Numbered from the stretch's first letter, positions 8,333 through 16,267 are shown. The stretch is DNA of 36,223 nucleotides from Thermodesulfovibrionia bacterium (GCA_030646035.1 JAUSMY010000001.1:1-36223), one strand, 5' to 3'. Numbers and translations: made by a program. Notes: generated from the letters alone by a model not told the origin.

Positions 8333-8522
8333 TGTTCCAGATAGCATCATCTATAGGATTGTCCCAAAATTTCAGGCTGCTTTCTGCTGCCTGCATCAAC
8401 TCAAAAGATTCCTCGTCAGGTAGAATGATTACCTCAACCCTTGAGCCTTGTGGAAATGGAAGTTTCGGCAATTCTATTGTGCCGTTTTCCGTTACAACCG
8501 AATGATACTTAAATGCGTTCAT
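8325..8522 (-). CDS. Antitoxin of the MazF-type pair
   Basis: A 65-residue protein encoded immediately before the toxin, with AAGGAGG upstream of its ATG. The N-terminal half (FKYHSVVTENGTIELPKLPFPQGSRVEVIIL) looks like a small swapped-hairpin DNA-binding domain. The C-terminal half (SLKFWDNPIDDAIWNNA) resembles the toxin-binding tail of DUF2281-type antitoxins. The second antitoxin in this window ends in a similar IWDNKEDAVYDSL. It should neutralise the toxin and repress the operon. Role by position is strong; the exact family is less certain. Confidence 0.75.
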   Translation of the reverse strand: MNAFKYHSVVTENGTIELPKLPFPQGSRVEVIILPDEESFELMQAAESSLKFWDNPIDDAIWNNA

Positions 8523-8644
8523 GCCTGCCTCCTTATAAACATATTTTACCTGAACTCTGCTATCCTTCTACCAATATATTGTAATTATAACAAGTTTGAC
8601 ATTGATTGGAAACAAAACATTCTAACTGCAACTGGTGCAATAAT

Positions 8645-8761
8645 TTATCCGAGTCTCTTATCCTTATGCCTGAGTTCAGAAGCCGTCTTTGAGAATTCCA
8701 TCTTGCCGGCCATTGCCTTGATCTTCTCTTTCTTTTTCATCCTGATCTTGGTTTTTCTAAT
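8645..8761 (-). CDS. Possible small ORF with ATT start
   Basis: Immediately after the stop of the neighbouring 244-residue gene there is a strong AGGAG (8769-8773), then seven bases, then an open frame of 38 codons. It is very basic (RKTKIRMKKKEKIKAMAGKM, then EFSKTASELRHKDKRLG) and ends in TAA. At the correct spacing the start codon would be ATT. The first ATG (8740, leaving 31 residues) is about 31 bases from the ribosome site. Codon use looks natural, but so short a frame can arise by chance. I do not recognise the product; a small nucleic-acid-binding or partner protein is only a guess. Confidence 0.3.
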   Translation of the reverse strand: MRKTKIRMKKKEKIKAMAGKMEFSKTASELRHKDKRLG

Positions 8762-8775
8762 GACGTTTCTCCTTT

Positions 8776-9510
8776 TTAAAATAATGCCATTTCTATGTCG
8801 CATGGTCTGAACTTTGAGTTAATTGTATTGCCGTGTTCATCTATGTCTTGGAATAAGATACCATAATCGTTTAATTTTGAAGCTTCTGCCACAAGAAATG
8901 GATTGTATTTATTATTATATTGTTCTTTATTCTTTTTAATGTCTTTAATATATCCATCGTCTCTAAGGTCTAACTGTGTTATGTTCCTCTGCTGAGTAAT
9001 CTTTGCCACTCTGCTATCCATGATTCCGTATTCATCAGGAAACAGAAACCGTAAGAAAGCCGTCGCAGTTGGGATACGAACCCCTTCGATTTCAAATAAT
9101 TGCAAGTCCCTTTTTCGATATGCATTTATTATCGTCTTGACCGTCTTGTCTTTCCATTTATCTTTTACGTTCTTTGCCATCAAGTTTGCGCGACCTCCCT
9201 GCGAAGCCATTTTCCAGTGGACTACCGCACATGCTATTCCCTTTAAATTTGCACCATGGCTTGGAGTAAGGGTGTTATTGGATTCAGCATGGTCTGCGTC
9301 AGCAAATATCTTTTGAATGATTATCTCAAACCGTCTGAGATTAATGCCATGGGTGTAACGTGGAGGAACTGTCTTTGGGAAGATGCCTTCATATGTCCCA
9401 ATGAATGAGCTATCAAGAAAAGTTGTAGCCACAATTTCGAACCTGCAATCTCGATCATAGTAGCAGTATTCTTCCCTCATGGATTTATACTCTGCAGTGG
9501 AGAAAAGCAT
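8776..9510 (-). CDS. Hypothetical protein with helix-hairpin-helix-like stretch
   Basis: A 244-residue soluble protein I do not recognise. Residues about 141-168, IEGVRIPTATAFLRFLFPDE followed by YGIMDSRV, look like the helix-hairpin-helix segment of HhH-GPD DNA glycosylase-like proteins (I.GV..PTA.A.LRF..P..Y.I.D.RV). The Asp of YGIMDSRV would sit near the catalytic aspartate. The rest is charged and helical (KDKWKDKTVKTIINAYRKRD) with no signal peptide or membrane segment. GGAG precedes the ATG. It lies between a MazF-type pair and a lipoprotein in an accessory patch, so a DNA-damage, restriction or defence role is possible. That is inference only. Confidence 0.7.
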   Translation of the reverse strand: MLFSTAEYKSMREEYCYYDRDCRFEIVATTFLDSSFIGTYEGIFPKTVPPRYTHGINLRRFEIIIQKIFADADHAESNNTLTPSHGANLKGIACAVVHWKMASQGGRANLMAKNVKDKWKDKTVKTIINAYRKRDLQLFEIEGVRIPTATAFLRFLFPDEYGIMDSRVAKITQQRNITQLDLRDDGYIKDIKKNKEQYNNKYNPFLVAEASKLNDYGILFQDIDEHGNTINSKFRPCDIEMALF

Positions 9511-9576
9511 AATTAATTCTCCATCATTTTATTGTTGCCCAACAAGTTCTCTATCTATGCCTATATAAAAGTTTTT

Positions 9577-10179
9577 CTACAAGCCGTTGACTCTATACTC
9601 AAGCTTCTCTTTTGTTTCTTTATCTATCAATCTGACCGTAAAAGTTCCATTATAATCTGAGGTCGGTACGAAAATTATCCCATTGTGAGTAGCATATGGT
9701 TGAACAACCATCTGGTCAGCTGACTTTGCATTAAAGTCTCTATCAAGTTTCTCATTTGCATTAGCAGAGCCTACACCATCAACAACTGCAGGAATAAGCA
9801 AAGGCCAGAAAAGGAGTGCTCCTACACCATAAGCTGTTGCTCTGCCGACAGTTGATGTATGAACTTTTTCTGCAACTTCTTGAGCAGGAACTATTGGCAA
9901 GCTAATCCCTTGGTTGGAGAACAAGATATACTTATTAGAATTATTTGATATGGTGATGTGAAGAGGTTGGTAACCTTCTGCTATAACATCTCTGTCAAAA
10001 TACGTTTTGCTATCACCAGCAGATAACTTCTTCATAGAAAGAGTTACCCCATTAATAGTTTCAGAGTATGGAGCAAAGTCGGGTTGTAAGTTTGAGAGTG
10101 AGACTGGCTTATAGGTTGCACAACTAACCAGCATAAAGGGAAATAGCAAAATCACAATAAACATCAGGTTTCTTCTCAT
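9577..10179 (-). CDS. Putative lipoprotein, function unknown
   Basis: A 200-residue protein with a lipoprotein signal (MRRNLMFIVILLFPFMLVSC; the lipobox LVSC puts the acylated cysteine at residue 20). A Gly/Ala-rich hydrophobic stretch (ATAYGVGALLFWPLLIPAVVDGVG, about 112-136) could dip into a membrane. The C-terminal part (GTFTVRLIDKETKEKLEYRV) is beta-rich. AGGAGG lies seven bases before the ATG, and a plausible promoter is present at 10216-10245. It is probably anchored in the outer or inner membrane facing the periplasm. No family is assigned. Confidence 0.8.
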   Translation of the reverse strand: MRRNLMFIVILLFPFMLVSCATYKPVSLSNLQPDFAPYSETINGVTLSMKKLSAGDSKTYFDRDVIAEGYQPLHITISNNSNKYILFSNQGISLPIVPAQEVAEKVHTSTVGRATAYGVGALLFWPLLIPAVVDGVGSANANEKLDRDFNAKSADQMVVQPYATHNGIIFVPTSDYNGTFTVRLIDKETKEKLEYRVNGL

Positions 10180-10215
10180 TATATCCTCCTGTTGAGCCGC
10201 TGATTAGATGACGTT

Positions 10216-10245
10216 AATATATTGTATTTCTATAGGGATTGTAAA
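10216..10245 (-). promoter_or_regulatory. Candidate promoter of the lipoprotein gene
   Basis: On the minus strand TTTACA (10240-10245), 18 bases and TATATT (10216-10221) lie about 37 bases before the start codon at 10179. Each box matches five of six consensus bases. Confidence 0.45.
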
Positions 10246-10269
10246 TAAAAATCTTAATCTTAAGGTTGC

Positions 10270-11067
10270 TTACTTCACCCTACGCTGCCTGATTGCCTCA
10301 TAAAGAATAACAGCTGTCGCGGCTGAAAGATTGAGTGAATCTGTTTCGCCTTTCATCGGGATCATGACCTTTATATCCGCCGCGTTCAGCAATGTGTTTT
10401 GCAGTCCTTCATGCTCGCTTCCCATCACGATGGCGCAGGCTTTGCTCAGGTCTGCGTCAAAGTAGACCGTTTCTGCATCAGGTGTGGCTGCTATCATGCT
10501 TATCTTATTGTCCTTGAGCCATTGAATCGTTTCTTCAGTCGTTGCTTCCACTACTGAAACGGTAAAGAGAGCGCCCATGCTTGCCCTGACAACATTCGGG
10601 TTATAGATATCAATGCTCTTTCCACAAACGATAACGCCGTCAGCTCCGGCGGCATCAGCAGAGCGCAGTATCGCGCCGAGGTTGCCGGGCTTTTCCGTGC
10701 TTTCAATGACAACCAGAAGAGGCGGACTACTTAACGGGATATCATTGAATTTCTTTTTATCTTGACGGGCAACAGCAAGCACTCCGGAGGAACCCTCTCT
10801 GTAAACCATCTTTTGAAATACCTTTGCTGTAACAGGGATAAGCTCAGCGCCTTTATTTAAAGCAGCCTCAACTATGTCTGCTTCATCATCTCTGAAGTTC
10901 TCTTCACAATAAAATAGTCTGTATAGCTCGGTGCCGCCTTTTAGGGCTAAATGTAACTCCCTTGCGCCTTCGATAAGAAACAGTCCTGTCTCTTCACGGT
11001 GCTTTCTTTCATTCAGCTTTAGAGCATCCATGACCTTCGGGTTCTTCAGGCTCGTTATGATCTCCAT
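10270..11067 (-). CDS. TrmH/SpoU family RNA 2'-O-methyltransferase
   Basis: A 265-residue SPOUT-fold enzyme transferring a methyl group from SAM to ribose in rRNA or tRNA. An N-terminal SpoU substrate-binding domain (about 5-105, with LFLIEGARELHLAL) precedes the knotted catalytic domain. That domain carries motif 1 NLGAILRSADAAG (129-141), motif 2 IVMGSEHEGL (213-222) and motif 3 DSLNLSAATAVILYE (243-257). The ATG at 11067 overlaps the stop of the preceding methyltransferase (TAATG), implying coupled translation. The open frame upstream to 11148 is only overlap with that gene. The target nucleotide is not determined; RlmB/TsnR-like. Confidence 0.9.
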   Translation of the reverse strand: MEIITSLKNPKVMDALKLNERKHREETGLFLIEGARELHLALKGGTELYRLFYCEENFRDDEADIVEAALNKGAELIPVTAKVFQKMVYREGSSGVLAVARQDKKKFNDIPLSSPPLLVVIESTEKPGNLGAILRSADAAGADGVIVCGKSIDIYNPNVVRASMGALFTVSVVEATTEETIQWLKDNKISMIAATPDAETVYFDADLSKACAIVMGSEHEGLQNTLLNAADIKVMIPMKGETDSLNLSAATAVILYEAIRQRRVK

Positions 11068-11930
11068 TACTTTGATGACCACCTTGCATAGCATCCACAG
11101 GGCAGGGGCCTTCCTGAACTCGCCTCTGTGATAGTCATCTCCGCGCATGATATATTTCCGGATTTCTTCTTTACCATATCTGCAACAAGGTTCTGCAATA
11201 CTATCGGAGTAAAACCCGGTGAGTGGCAGCTCAGCAGGACAAATAACGGATTGTCGCTTAATATCTCTTTGCAGTCTCTGAGAAGTTTCGGCAGGTCATC
11301 CTCTATCTTCCATACCTCTCCTTTGTTCCCGCGTCCAAATGAGGGAGGGTCGAGAATGATCGCGTCATATCTCTTGCCCCTGCGTATCTCTTTATGAATG
11401 AACTTTGTCACATCATCAACTATCCAGCGTATAGGATTGCCGCCTAAACCTGAAAGCACTGCATTCTCTCTTGCCCAATCCACAATGCCTTTTGCCGAGT
11501 CTAAATGACAGACATTAGCTCCTGCAGCCGCTGCAGCCAGCGTGCTTCCGCCTGTGTAGGCAAAAAGGTTCAATACATTAATTTCTCTTTCTGCTCCGGT
11601 TACCATTTCAGAGATCCATTTCCAGCTCTCTCTCTGCTCAGGGAAGATTCCCAGATGCCCGAAGCCTGTGGGCTTTATAATGAATCTGTAGCCTTCATAT
11701 TCAATCTCCCACTTTTCAGGGATACGGCGGTTGAACTTCCAGCTGCCACCTCCTGAGGAACTTCTGATATATACGGCATCCGCATCTTTCCATTTATTTT
11801 CAGGCAGTGAAGGTAGCCACACGGATTGCGGAGAGGGACGGACCAGCAGGTGCGGGCCAACGCGCTCAAGCTTGTTGCCACTGCCTGAATCAAGGAGCTG
11901 ATAGTCAGAATGTTCTGATATGTTTTTCAT
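11067..11930 (-). CDS. Class I SAM-dependent methyltransferase, RlmI-like
   Basis: A 287-residue enzyme of the RlmI/RlmK-type SAM methyltransferase group that usually modifies rRNA. SAM motif I is VLNLFAYTGG (119-128), the acidic loop HLDSAK (142-147) and the catalytic motif ILDPPSFGR (192-200). FGHLGIFPEQRESWKWI (90-106) is typical of this family. It lacks the N-terminal PUA domain of RlmI. I start at ATG 11930 because the extension to 12044 would cross the start of the divergent gene. No ribosome site precedes this ATG, and a perfect TATAAT ends only six bases before it, so the mRNA may be leaderless. It is coupled by TAATG to the next methyltransferase. Confidence 0.88.
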   Translation of the reverse strand: MKNISEHSDYQLLDSGSGNKLERVGPHLLVRPSPQSVWLPSLPENKWKDADAVYIRSSSGGGSWKFNRRIPEKWEIEYEGYRFIIKPTGFGHLGIFPEQRESWKWISEMVTGAEREINVLNLFAYTGGSTLAAAAAGANVCHLDSAKGIVDWARENAVLSGLGGNPIRWIVDDVTKFIHKEIRRGKRYDAIILDPPSFGRGNKGEVWKIEDDLPKLLRDCKEILSDNPLFVLLSCHSPGFTPIVLQNLVADMVKKKSGNISCAEMTITEASSGRPLPCGCYARWSSK

Positions 11931-11936
11931 TTTATA

Positions 11937-11942
11937 ATTATA
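11937..11942 (-). promoter_or_regulatory. -10 element suggesting a leaderless methyltransferase mRNA
   Basis: TATAAT on the minus strand ends six bases before the ATG at 11930, so transcription would start at or next to the A of the start codon. No convincing -35 is seen. The region is AT-rich, so chance is possible. Confidence 0.35.
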
Positions 11943-12009
11943 ACAATTTAATTTATTTACTATGTTAATATTTCTTACAATATAACTTTTTAAAGTTAAG
12001 GACACAGTT

Positions 12010-13701
12010 ATGCCGGATAAGATACATAAAAAGACGCTTGTCAATGTGCTTGGAGTCGTGTATGTCCACTATAAATCAAGTGACAACGGCGATATCTATT
12101 TAACCAGATTTGCGAGAGAACACGAGGAGCACCTGAGCATACGCAACTGGTATGAGAAGGGTTGGTTCAATAAATACAAAATACGGCTCAAAGGCACAGG
12201 TTCTGTATTCAAGCTCCCAACAAAAAAAGTGAACGGCAAGAGCATTGACCTTGTTGTCAAGAATTGCCGTGTAGGCGAGGATGTGCCTTTTAACACCCAT
12301 ACCCTGCAGGAATTCTGCGACGCCGAATTTAACAGCCCGTGGGAGGAGTTCTCTCTTGTCATGGAGATGCGCGAAGGACGATACGGCCCCAAAGACCTGA
12401 AGATAAAGACCCAGCATCCGCTGGCGATCTATGTGCCGCCGGAAAAGATGCAGATATGGCAGAGCGGGAGGTCCAAGGCAAAGATAAACCGGATAAGGGC
12501 AAAACATCCCGGCATTGACCTCGACATATTAAAACAGTACAAACTCATTTACGGATGGATAGAGGGCTACAATATCCCTGAGATTTTTGAGCATATAGAT
12601 GTCAGTCATGATGAGCTTGTGCATCATATTAAAGCGCTTGATGCTGCGGTCACTGCCGACCTTAATAAAAAGGGATATCTGGTAGCTGACATGAAGCCCG
12701 AGCATATCATAATCAGCGTAAATGATACTGAACTGATCAAGGCTATGGGGAATGCAAAGGATCAGATAGAGCGGCTTTATGATCTCGTCAGCATTAAAAA
12801 CTATTCAGTGGTTGACTATGAACTTCTTTTGCCTACTCCTGAACACGAAGCTGAAGTAAAACAATTCAGAAGGCATTCCTATCTTGATGATCAGAGAGAC
12901 CGTTTTACCCCGACACCTCTGCCCGTGCATCTGTCGAAGATGGAGGTTATGGGAGTTCCTTATATTTACGGGCATGCGGAGAGTACCGGCGGGCATCTCT
13001 GGGTTGTCGGAAAGAACGCGCGGTTATTCGACTATTTCCTGCCGGAAAGGTGGAGGAAGACGCCGTCGATAAGATTATCCGATACGCAGGAGGTCTTCTA
13101 TACTCTTACAAAGGATAATATACATCTCGTCTGGGAGACCTCAAGGGTCGGCGAGATGCCGAAAGAAGATGAAGAAGGCTATAACCCAAAGATACGCGAG
13201 TTCGGCATAAACAGCCCGTTTGAAGAGTTTGCCATTGCTCATGAATTGAATCAGCTCGGCATTCCATGTGTCTATGTAAGGGCTATCTATATGACAGGCA
13301 GTTCAAAGATAGAGTCATCATCAGACACAAGGCGCTATGAATCGCATAAAGATATTTTCGACCCTGAAGGCAATCCTGTTTTGCAGGAAGACCGTAATTA
13401 CATCACAATCCGCGGTTATTATAACGGGCCTGACGATTGGGTCGCAGATCAGACAGGCAAGTTATTTGAGCCAATAGACCTGAGAAAGGCTTCTTTAAAG
13501 GGCATTATAAATGAAGCGCAATGCAGGGTTCTTCTGGAACAGGTCAAAGATGATCTCTGGAACGTTAACTATGACGGGTCATTATTAAAGCTGGATGACC
13601 TGCTGCTTGCCATCAATGATAAGGGTGAGGTTGTTAAGGGCGCTTCCGGCAGCACGTTAGTCCTCATCTGCAATTTCGAACATATATGGAAGTTTAAGTA
13701 A
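12010..13701 (+). CDS. Unrecognised 563-residue protein with tandem kinase-like domains
   Basis: No family recognised. The layout suggests two kinase-fold units. In the first, DLVVK at 80-84 could supply the beta-3 lysine, SPWEEF at 109-114 a helix-C glutamate, GYLVADMKPEHIII at 222-235 reads like a catalytic loop (D..KP.HI), and VVDYELL at 267-273 stands where DFG would be. The second unit repeats the pattern but is worn: HLVWETSRVGE at 372-382 (compare LVVKNCRVGE), NSPFEEFAIAHEL at 401-413 (compare NSPWEEFSLVMEM), GSLLKLDDLLLAIND at 523-537 without the catalytic residues, and LICNFEHI at 552-559. No signal peptide or membrane segments are seen. AAGGA is eight bases upstream of the ATG. It is divergent from the methyltransferase pair. 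The kinase reading is my inference from motif order. Confidence 0.75.
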   Translation: MPDKIHKKTLVNVLGVVYVHYKSSDNGDIYLTRFAREHEEHLSIRNWYEKGWFNKYKIRLKGTGSVFKLPTKKVNGKSIDLVVKNCRVGEDVPFNTHTLQEFCDAEFNSPWEEFSLVMEMREGRYGPKDLKIKTQHPLAIYVPPEKMQIWQSGRSKAKINRIRAKHPGIDLDILKQYKLIYGWIEGYNIPEIFEHIDVSHDELVHHIKALDAAVTADLNKKGYLVADMKPEHIIISVNDTELIKAMGNAKDQIERLYDLVSIKNYSVVDYELLLPTPEHEAEVKQFRRHSYLDDQRDRFTPTPLPVHLSKMEVMGVPYIYGHAESTGGHLWVVGKNARLFDYFLPERWRKTPSIRLSDTQEVFYTLTKDNIHLVWETSRVGEMPKEDEEGYNPKIREFGINSPFEEFAIAHELNQLGIPCVYVRAIYMTGSSKIESSSDTRRYESHKDIFDPEGNPVLQEDRNYITIRGYYNGPDDWVADQTGKLFEPIDLRKASLKGIINEAQCRVLLEQVKDDLWNVNYDGSLLKLDDLLLAINDKGEVVKGASGSTLVLICNFEHIWKFK

Positions 13702-13865
13702 GAATAAAATAATATCTAAAGACTGCAGCAGTCATTCTTGAATCTCTTCCATTGCAAAGTTACTCCGGGCACTTCTTGTATTTCCATTGACTTATTTCAA
13801 TTATCTGGTAAGCTTTTGTTATATAGGAATATCGCATCTTATTAAATAATGGAGGTCACAAAAAA

Positions 13866-14216
13866 ATGAAGACACTGAAAGTGGTTTTGCTGTTTATTGC
13901 AGTTTATGGACTTGTTCTTTCTTTTGCCCATGCAGCAGGAGATGTAAGTAAAGGAGACGTAAATAAAGGCAAGGCGCTATTCAATGACCCGAAGTTTGCT
14001 GGCGCTGTAAGCGGCAAGTCTTGCAACTCCTGCCATCCTGACGGCAGAGGTCTTGGAAATGCCGGCACTAAAACTGAGTTTAAGGTCATGGGCAAAAACC
14101 AGAAGAGCCTTGAGGATGTTGTGAATTCCTGTATTGAGGCTGCTAATAAGGGCAAGGCGCTGGATTTATCTTCAGAACAAATGAAGGATATTGTCGCTTA
14201 CATCAAGTCTCTATAA
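13866..14216 (+). CDS. Periplasmic monoheme cytochrome c
   Basis: A 116-residue class I cytochrome with a signal peptide (MKTLKVVLLFIAVYGLVLSFAHA). One heme site is present, CNSCH at about residues 55-59, in the context GKSCNSCHPDGRGLG. The tail DLSSEQMKDIVAYIKSL is the standard C-terminal helix of this fold, with Met near the expected axial ligand region. It would shuttle single electrons in the periplasm. GGAGG lies about nine bases before the ATG. A weak promoter (TTGACT at 13787, TAAGCT at 13809) is upstream. It is followed after 18 bases by the octaheme cytochrome gene, so the two probably form an electron-transfer pair. Confidence 0.9.
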   Translation: MKTLKVVLLFIAVYGLVLSFAHAAGDVSKGDVNKGKALFNDPKFAGAVSGKSCNSCHPDGRGLGNAGTKTEFKVMGKNQKSLEDVVNSCIEAANKGKALDLSSEQMKDIVAYIKSL

Positions 14217-14234
14217 CATAAAAGGAGAAAAATT

Positions 14235-16133
14235 ATGAAACTAAGGTTTTTCGCGGCGGTATTGTGTTTGTCTCTTATTACCACGTTCGGATTACAAGCT
14301 GAGGAAAAGAAGGCCGGCAAGACTCTGAAGGGGACAGTACAGGATGTTTCAGGGCAAAAGATCGGGAATGCAGTTGTATACCTTATCCCTTCGGCTGATG
14401 TCGAGGCGATGGGAAAGACCGTACTCGAAGTGAAGCAGAACTCTCCCAACGATGAACCTCTTGAAGATAACCTCGCTGCAAATATCGACAATTATATGAA
14501 TGGTTCTACAGACAAAAAGGGCCGTTTCACAATAACCGGCATTCCTGACGGCAAGTACTTTATCTTTGTCATGCCTTCCGATAAGACATACCTGCCGGGC
14601 GGAGACAAGTCGCACGAGGCAATTGCGACTGCAGATTTTGCAGGCAAAGATGTAAATATTCTTTTGTCCGGCAGCGTTCCGGAAAATGCAGTTTATGTCG
14701 GCTCCTCGAAGTGTATAACCTGCCATACTGCATTTAAAGCCGAGAAAAAGACCCTTCACAAACTCGGCATAAGTGTTATAGGAAAGCCGGGCAAGCTGCA
14801 GGACTACTCCAGGTTCCCGAACTTCAATGACGGACTTAACAGGCTCATCGCCGGAACAAAGTTCTACTTCTACGGTTTCGATAAGGAGAGGGGCTTTGAC
14901 AAATATATGATCTCTGAAAAGATGCCTGAGGATGCAGCTTCAGTAAACTTTACGGCAACTTTCTTTAAAGACAGCGACGGCATGCTTAAATTCAGGACCG
15001 AGAACATGAAGGATGCTTCAGACACTGCAAGGACATATAATGTTGAGATGACCTATGGCGGCGGCCTCTATAAACAGAGATACCTCTACAGGTCTGGTGA
15101 TTACCTCTTCCCCTTTGTTCAGTACAATTTAATGGGCGATGAGGGCTTTGCCGACAGGACGAGAAAACCCTTCAGGGATTATCACGCTGACTGGCTTTTC
15201 AACGCGGAAACGATGAAGCTGACCGACCCTCCGAAGAAGAAATCTTTTGAAGTGGAGTGCGCGTCATGCCACTTCACAGGGTACAGCCTTACTCCCACTG
15301 TCGCTGGTGACTATGTTGCCGGCGCTGTGAACGATCCAAACGGCGAAGCTGACATTGACGGCGACGGGACGCCGAACGAGCTGAATATAGGCTGCGAGGT
15401 TTGCCATGGGCCCGGCTCAGAGCACGTGAAGGCCCCGAAGGCCAAAAAGGCATCAACCATTGTAAGCCCGCGCAAGCTTGGGCCTGAACGGGCTTCTATA
15501 ATTTGCGAGCAGTGTCACAGCAGGCCTCAGGGTAATCTGAAGAACGACCAGCCTGTAAGCAAGGACAATAAGATGATGGTCCCGGGCACGAGCAGAAATG
15601 AGTTCCTCGTTAATTTCACGAGCAGGGAGGACGCTTCGCAAAAAGATTTTTGGCCTGACGCCATTCACTCCAAGTCCCACCACCAGCAGGGGACGGACTT
15701 TATCAAGTCCAGAAAATACAGGAACGGAAATCACATTATGATCTGCGCCGACTGTCACGATCCCCATGGGGTAACAGAGGTGAAACACCAGTTGAAGGCA
15801 GAGGTGAGGGATGAAAATAACTCTCTATGTACCGGCTGTCATAAAGATAAATCCGACATCAAGGCGCACACCAAAGCCAAGGTGAAAGAGGAGCACAGCG
15901 AAATTTACTGTATCGACTGCCATAACACAAAGACGATGGTGACGGGCGCGGGACTTGGAAAGGGCCTTGTGAGGAAGGACGGAAAGAATTACTGGGTCAA
16001 CGACATTACGTCACATATCTTCGATGTGCCGAGGAAGGACAATGCCGGGGTTAAAGGTATAGATCCGGGAAAGGCGATGCCTGTTCCGTATACCAATGCC
16101 TGCGGCGAATGCCATGATGTAGAAGCGCTATAA
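14235..16133 (+). CDS. Octaheme c-type cytochrome with N-terminal carboxypeptidase-regulatory-like domain
   Basis: A 632-residue exported protein (signal MKLRFFAAVLCLSLITTFGLQA). Residues about 28-145 form a beta-sandwich typical of carboxypeptidase regulatory-like domains (LKGTVQDVSGQKIGNAVVYL, DKKGRFTITGIPDGKYFIFV). Eight CXXCH heme sites follow, with first cysteines at 160, 342, 387, 424, 504, 532, 559 and 623. Site 3, CEVCHGPGSEH, is the usual cytochrome c554/multiheme form. DIDGDGTPNELN (373-384) looks like a calcium loop. The 180-residue gap between hemes 1 and 2 (TFFKDSDGMLKFRTE and GGGLYKQRYLYR) is not a catalytic domain I know. It sits in one unit with the monoheme cytochrome and ends at a strong terminator. 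Its electron partner or substrate is unknown. Confidence 0.88.
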   Translation: MKLRFFAAVLCLSLITTFGLQAEEKKAGKTLKGTVQDVSGQKIGNAVVYLIPSADVEAMGKTVLEVKQNSPNDEPLEDNLAANIDNYMNGSTDKKGRFTITGIPDGKYFIFVMPSDKTYLPGGDKSHEAIATADFAGKDVNILLSGSVPENAVYVGSSKCITCHTAFKAEKKTLHKLGISVIGKPGKLQDYSRFPNFNDGLNRLIAGTKFYFYGFDKERGFDKYMISEKMPEDAASVNFTATFFKDSDGMLKFRTENMKDASDTARTYNVEMTYGGGLYKQRYLYRSGDYLFPFVQYNLMGDEGFADRTRKPFRDYHADWLFNAETMKLTDPPKKKSFEVECASCHFTGYSLTPTVAGDYVAGAVNDPNGEADIDGDGTPNELNIGCEVCHGPGSEHVKAPKAKKASTIVSPRKLGPERASIICEQCHSRPQGNLKNDQPVSKDNKMMVPGTSRNEFLVNFTSREDASQKDFWPDAIHSKSHHQQGTDFIKSRKYRNGNHIMICADCHDPHGVTEVKHQLKAEVRDENNSLCTGCHKDKSDIKAHTKAKVKEEHSEIYCIDCHNTKTMVTGAGLGKGLVRKDGKNYWVNDITSHIFDVPRKDNAGVKGIDPGKAMPVPYTNACGECHDVEAL

Positions 16134-16150
16134 GCTTTTAAATTCAAAGG

Positions 16151-16175
16151 AGGGGCGGGGAAACCCGCCCCTTTC
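16151..16175 (+). terminator. Rho-independent terminator after the cytochrome operon
   Basis: AGGGGCGGG (16151-16159), loop GAAA, CCCGCCCCT (16164-16172), followed by TTT. A GC-rich stem with a GNRA loop about 18 bases after the stop codon. Confidence 0.85.
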
Positions 16176-16185
16176 TATTCCAAAC

Positions 16186-16246
16186 CTATTCCGTCTTCTT
16201 CATGACGCAGAGGTTTTTGCCTATCTCAAGCTCTTTCTTCTTTGCT
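16186..16246 (-). pseudogene. Duplicated 3' end of the rhodanese/MBL gene
   Basis: On the minus strand this encodes AKKKELEIGKNLCVMKKTE and a stop codon. The intact gene at 19330-20463 ends AKKKELEIGKNLCVMKSSGEN. At DNA level 16197-16246 matches 19347-19396 at 46 of 50 bases, in the same orientation. Just upstream of the matching part a TAA stops the frame, so no longer gene is present. It is a gene-tail remnant that flanks, together with the intact copy, the binding-protein/diguanylate-cyclase pair. Confidence 0.75.
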
Positions 16247-16267
16247 TAAGTTTATGAGTTTGCCTTC

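Noticed and set aside
8448-8810. Plus-strand 120-codon frame with hydrophobic residues
   Set aside because: It runs antisense over the antitoxin start and the end of the HhH-like gene, lacks a ribosome site, and its hydrophobicity comes from the complement of Lys/Arg-rich coding DNA.
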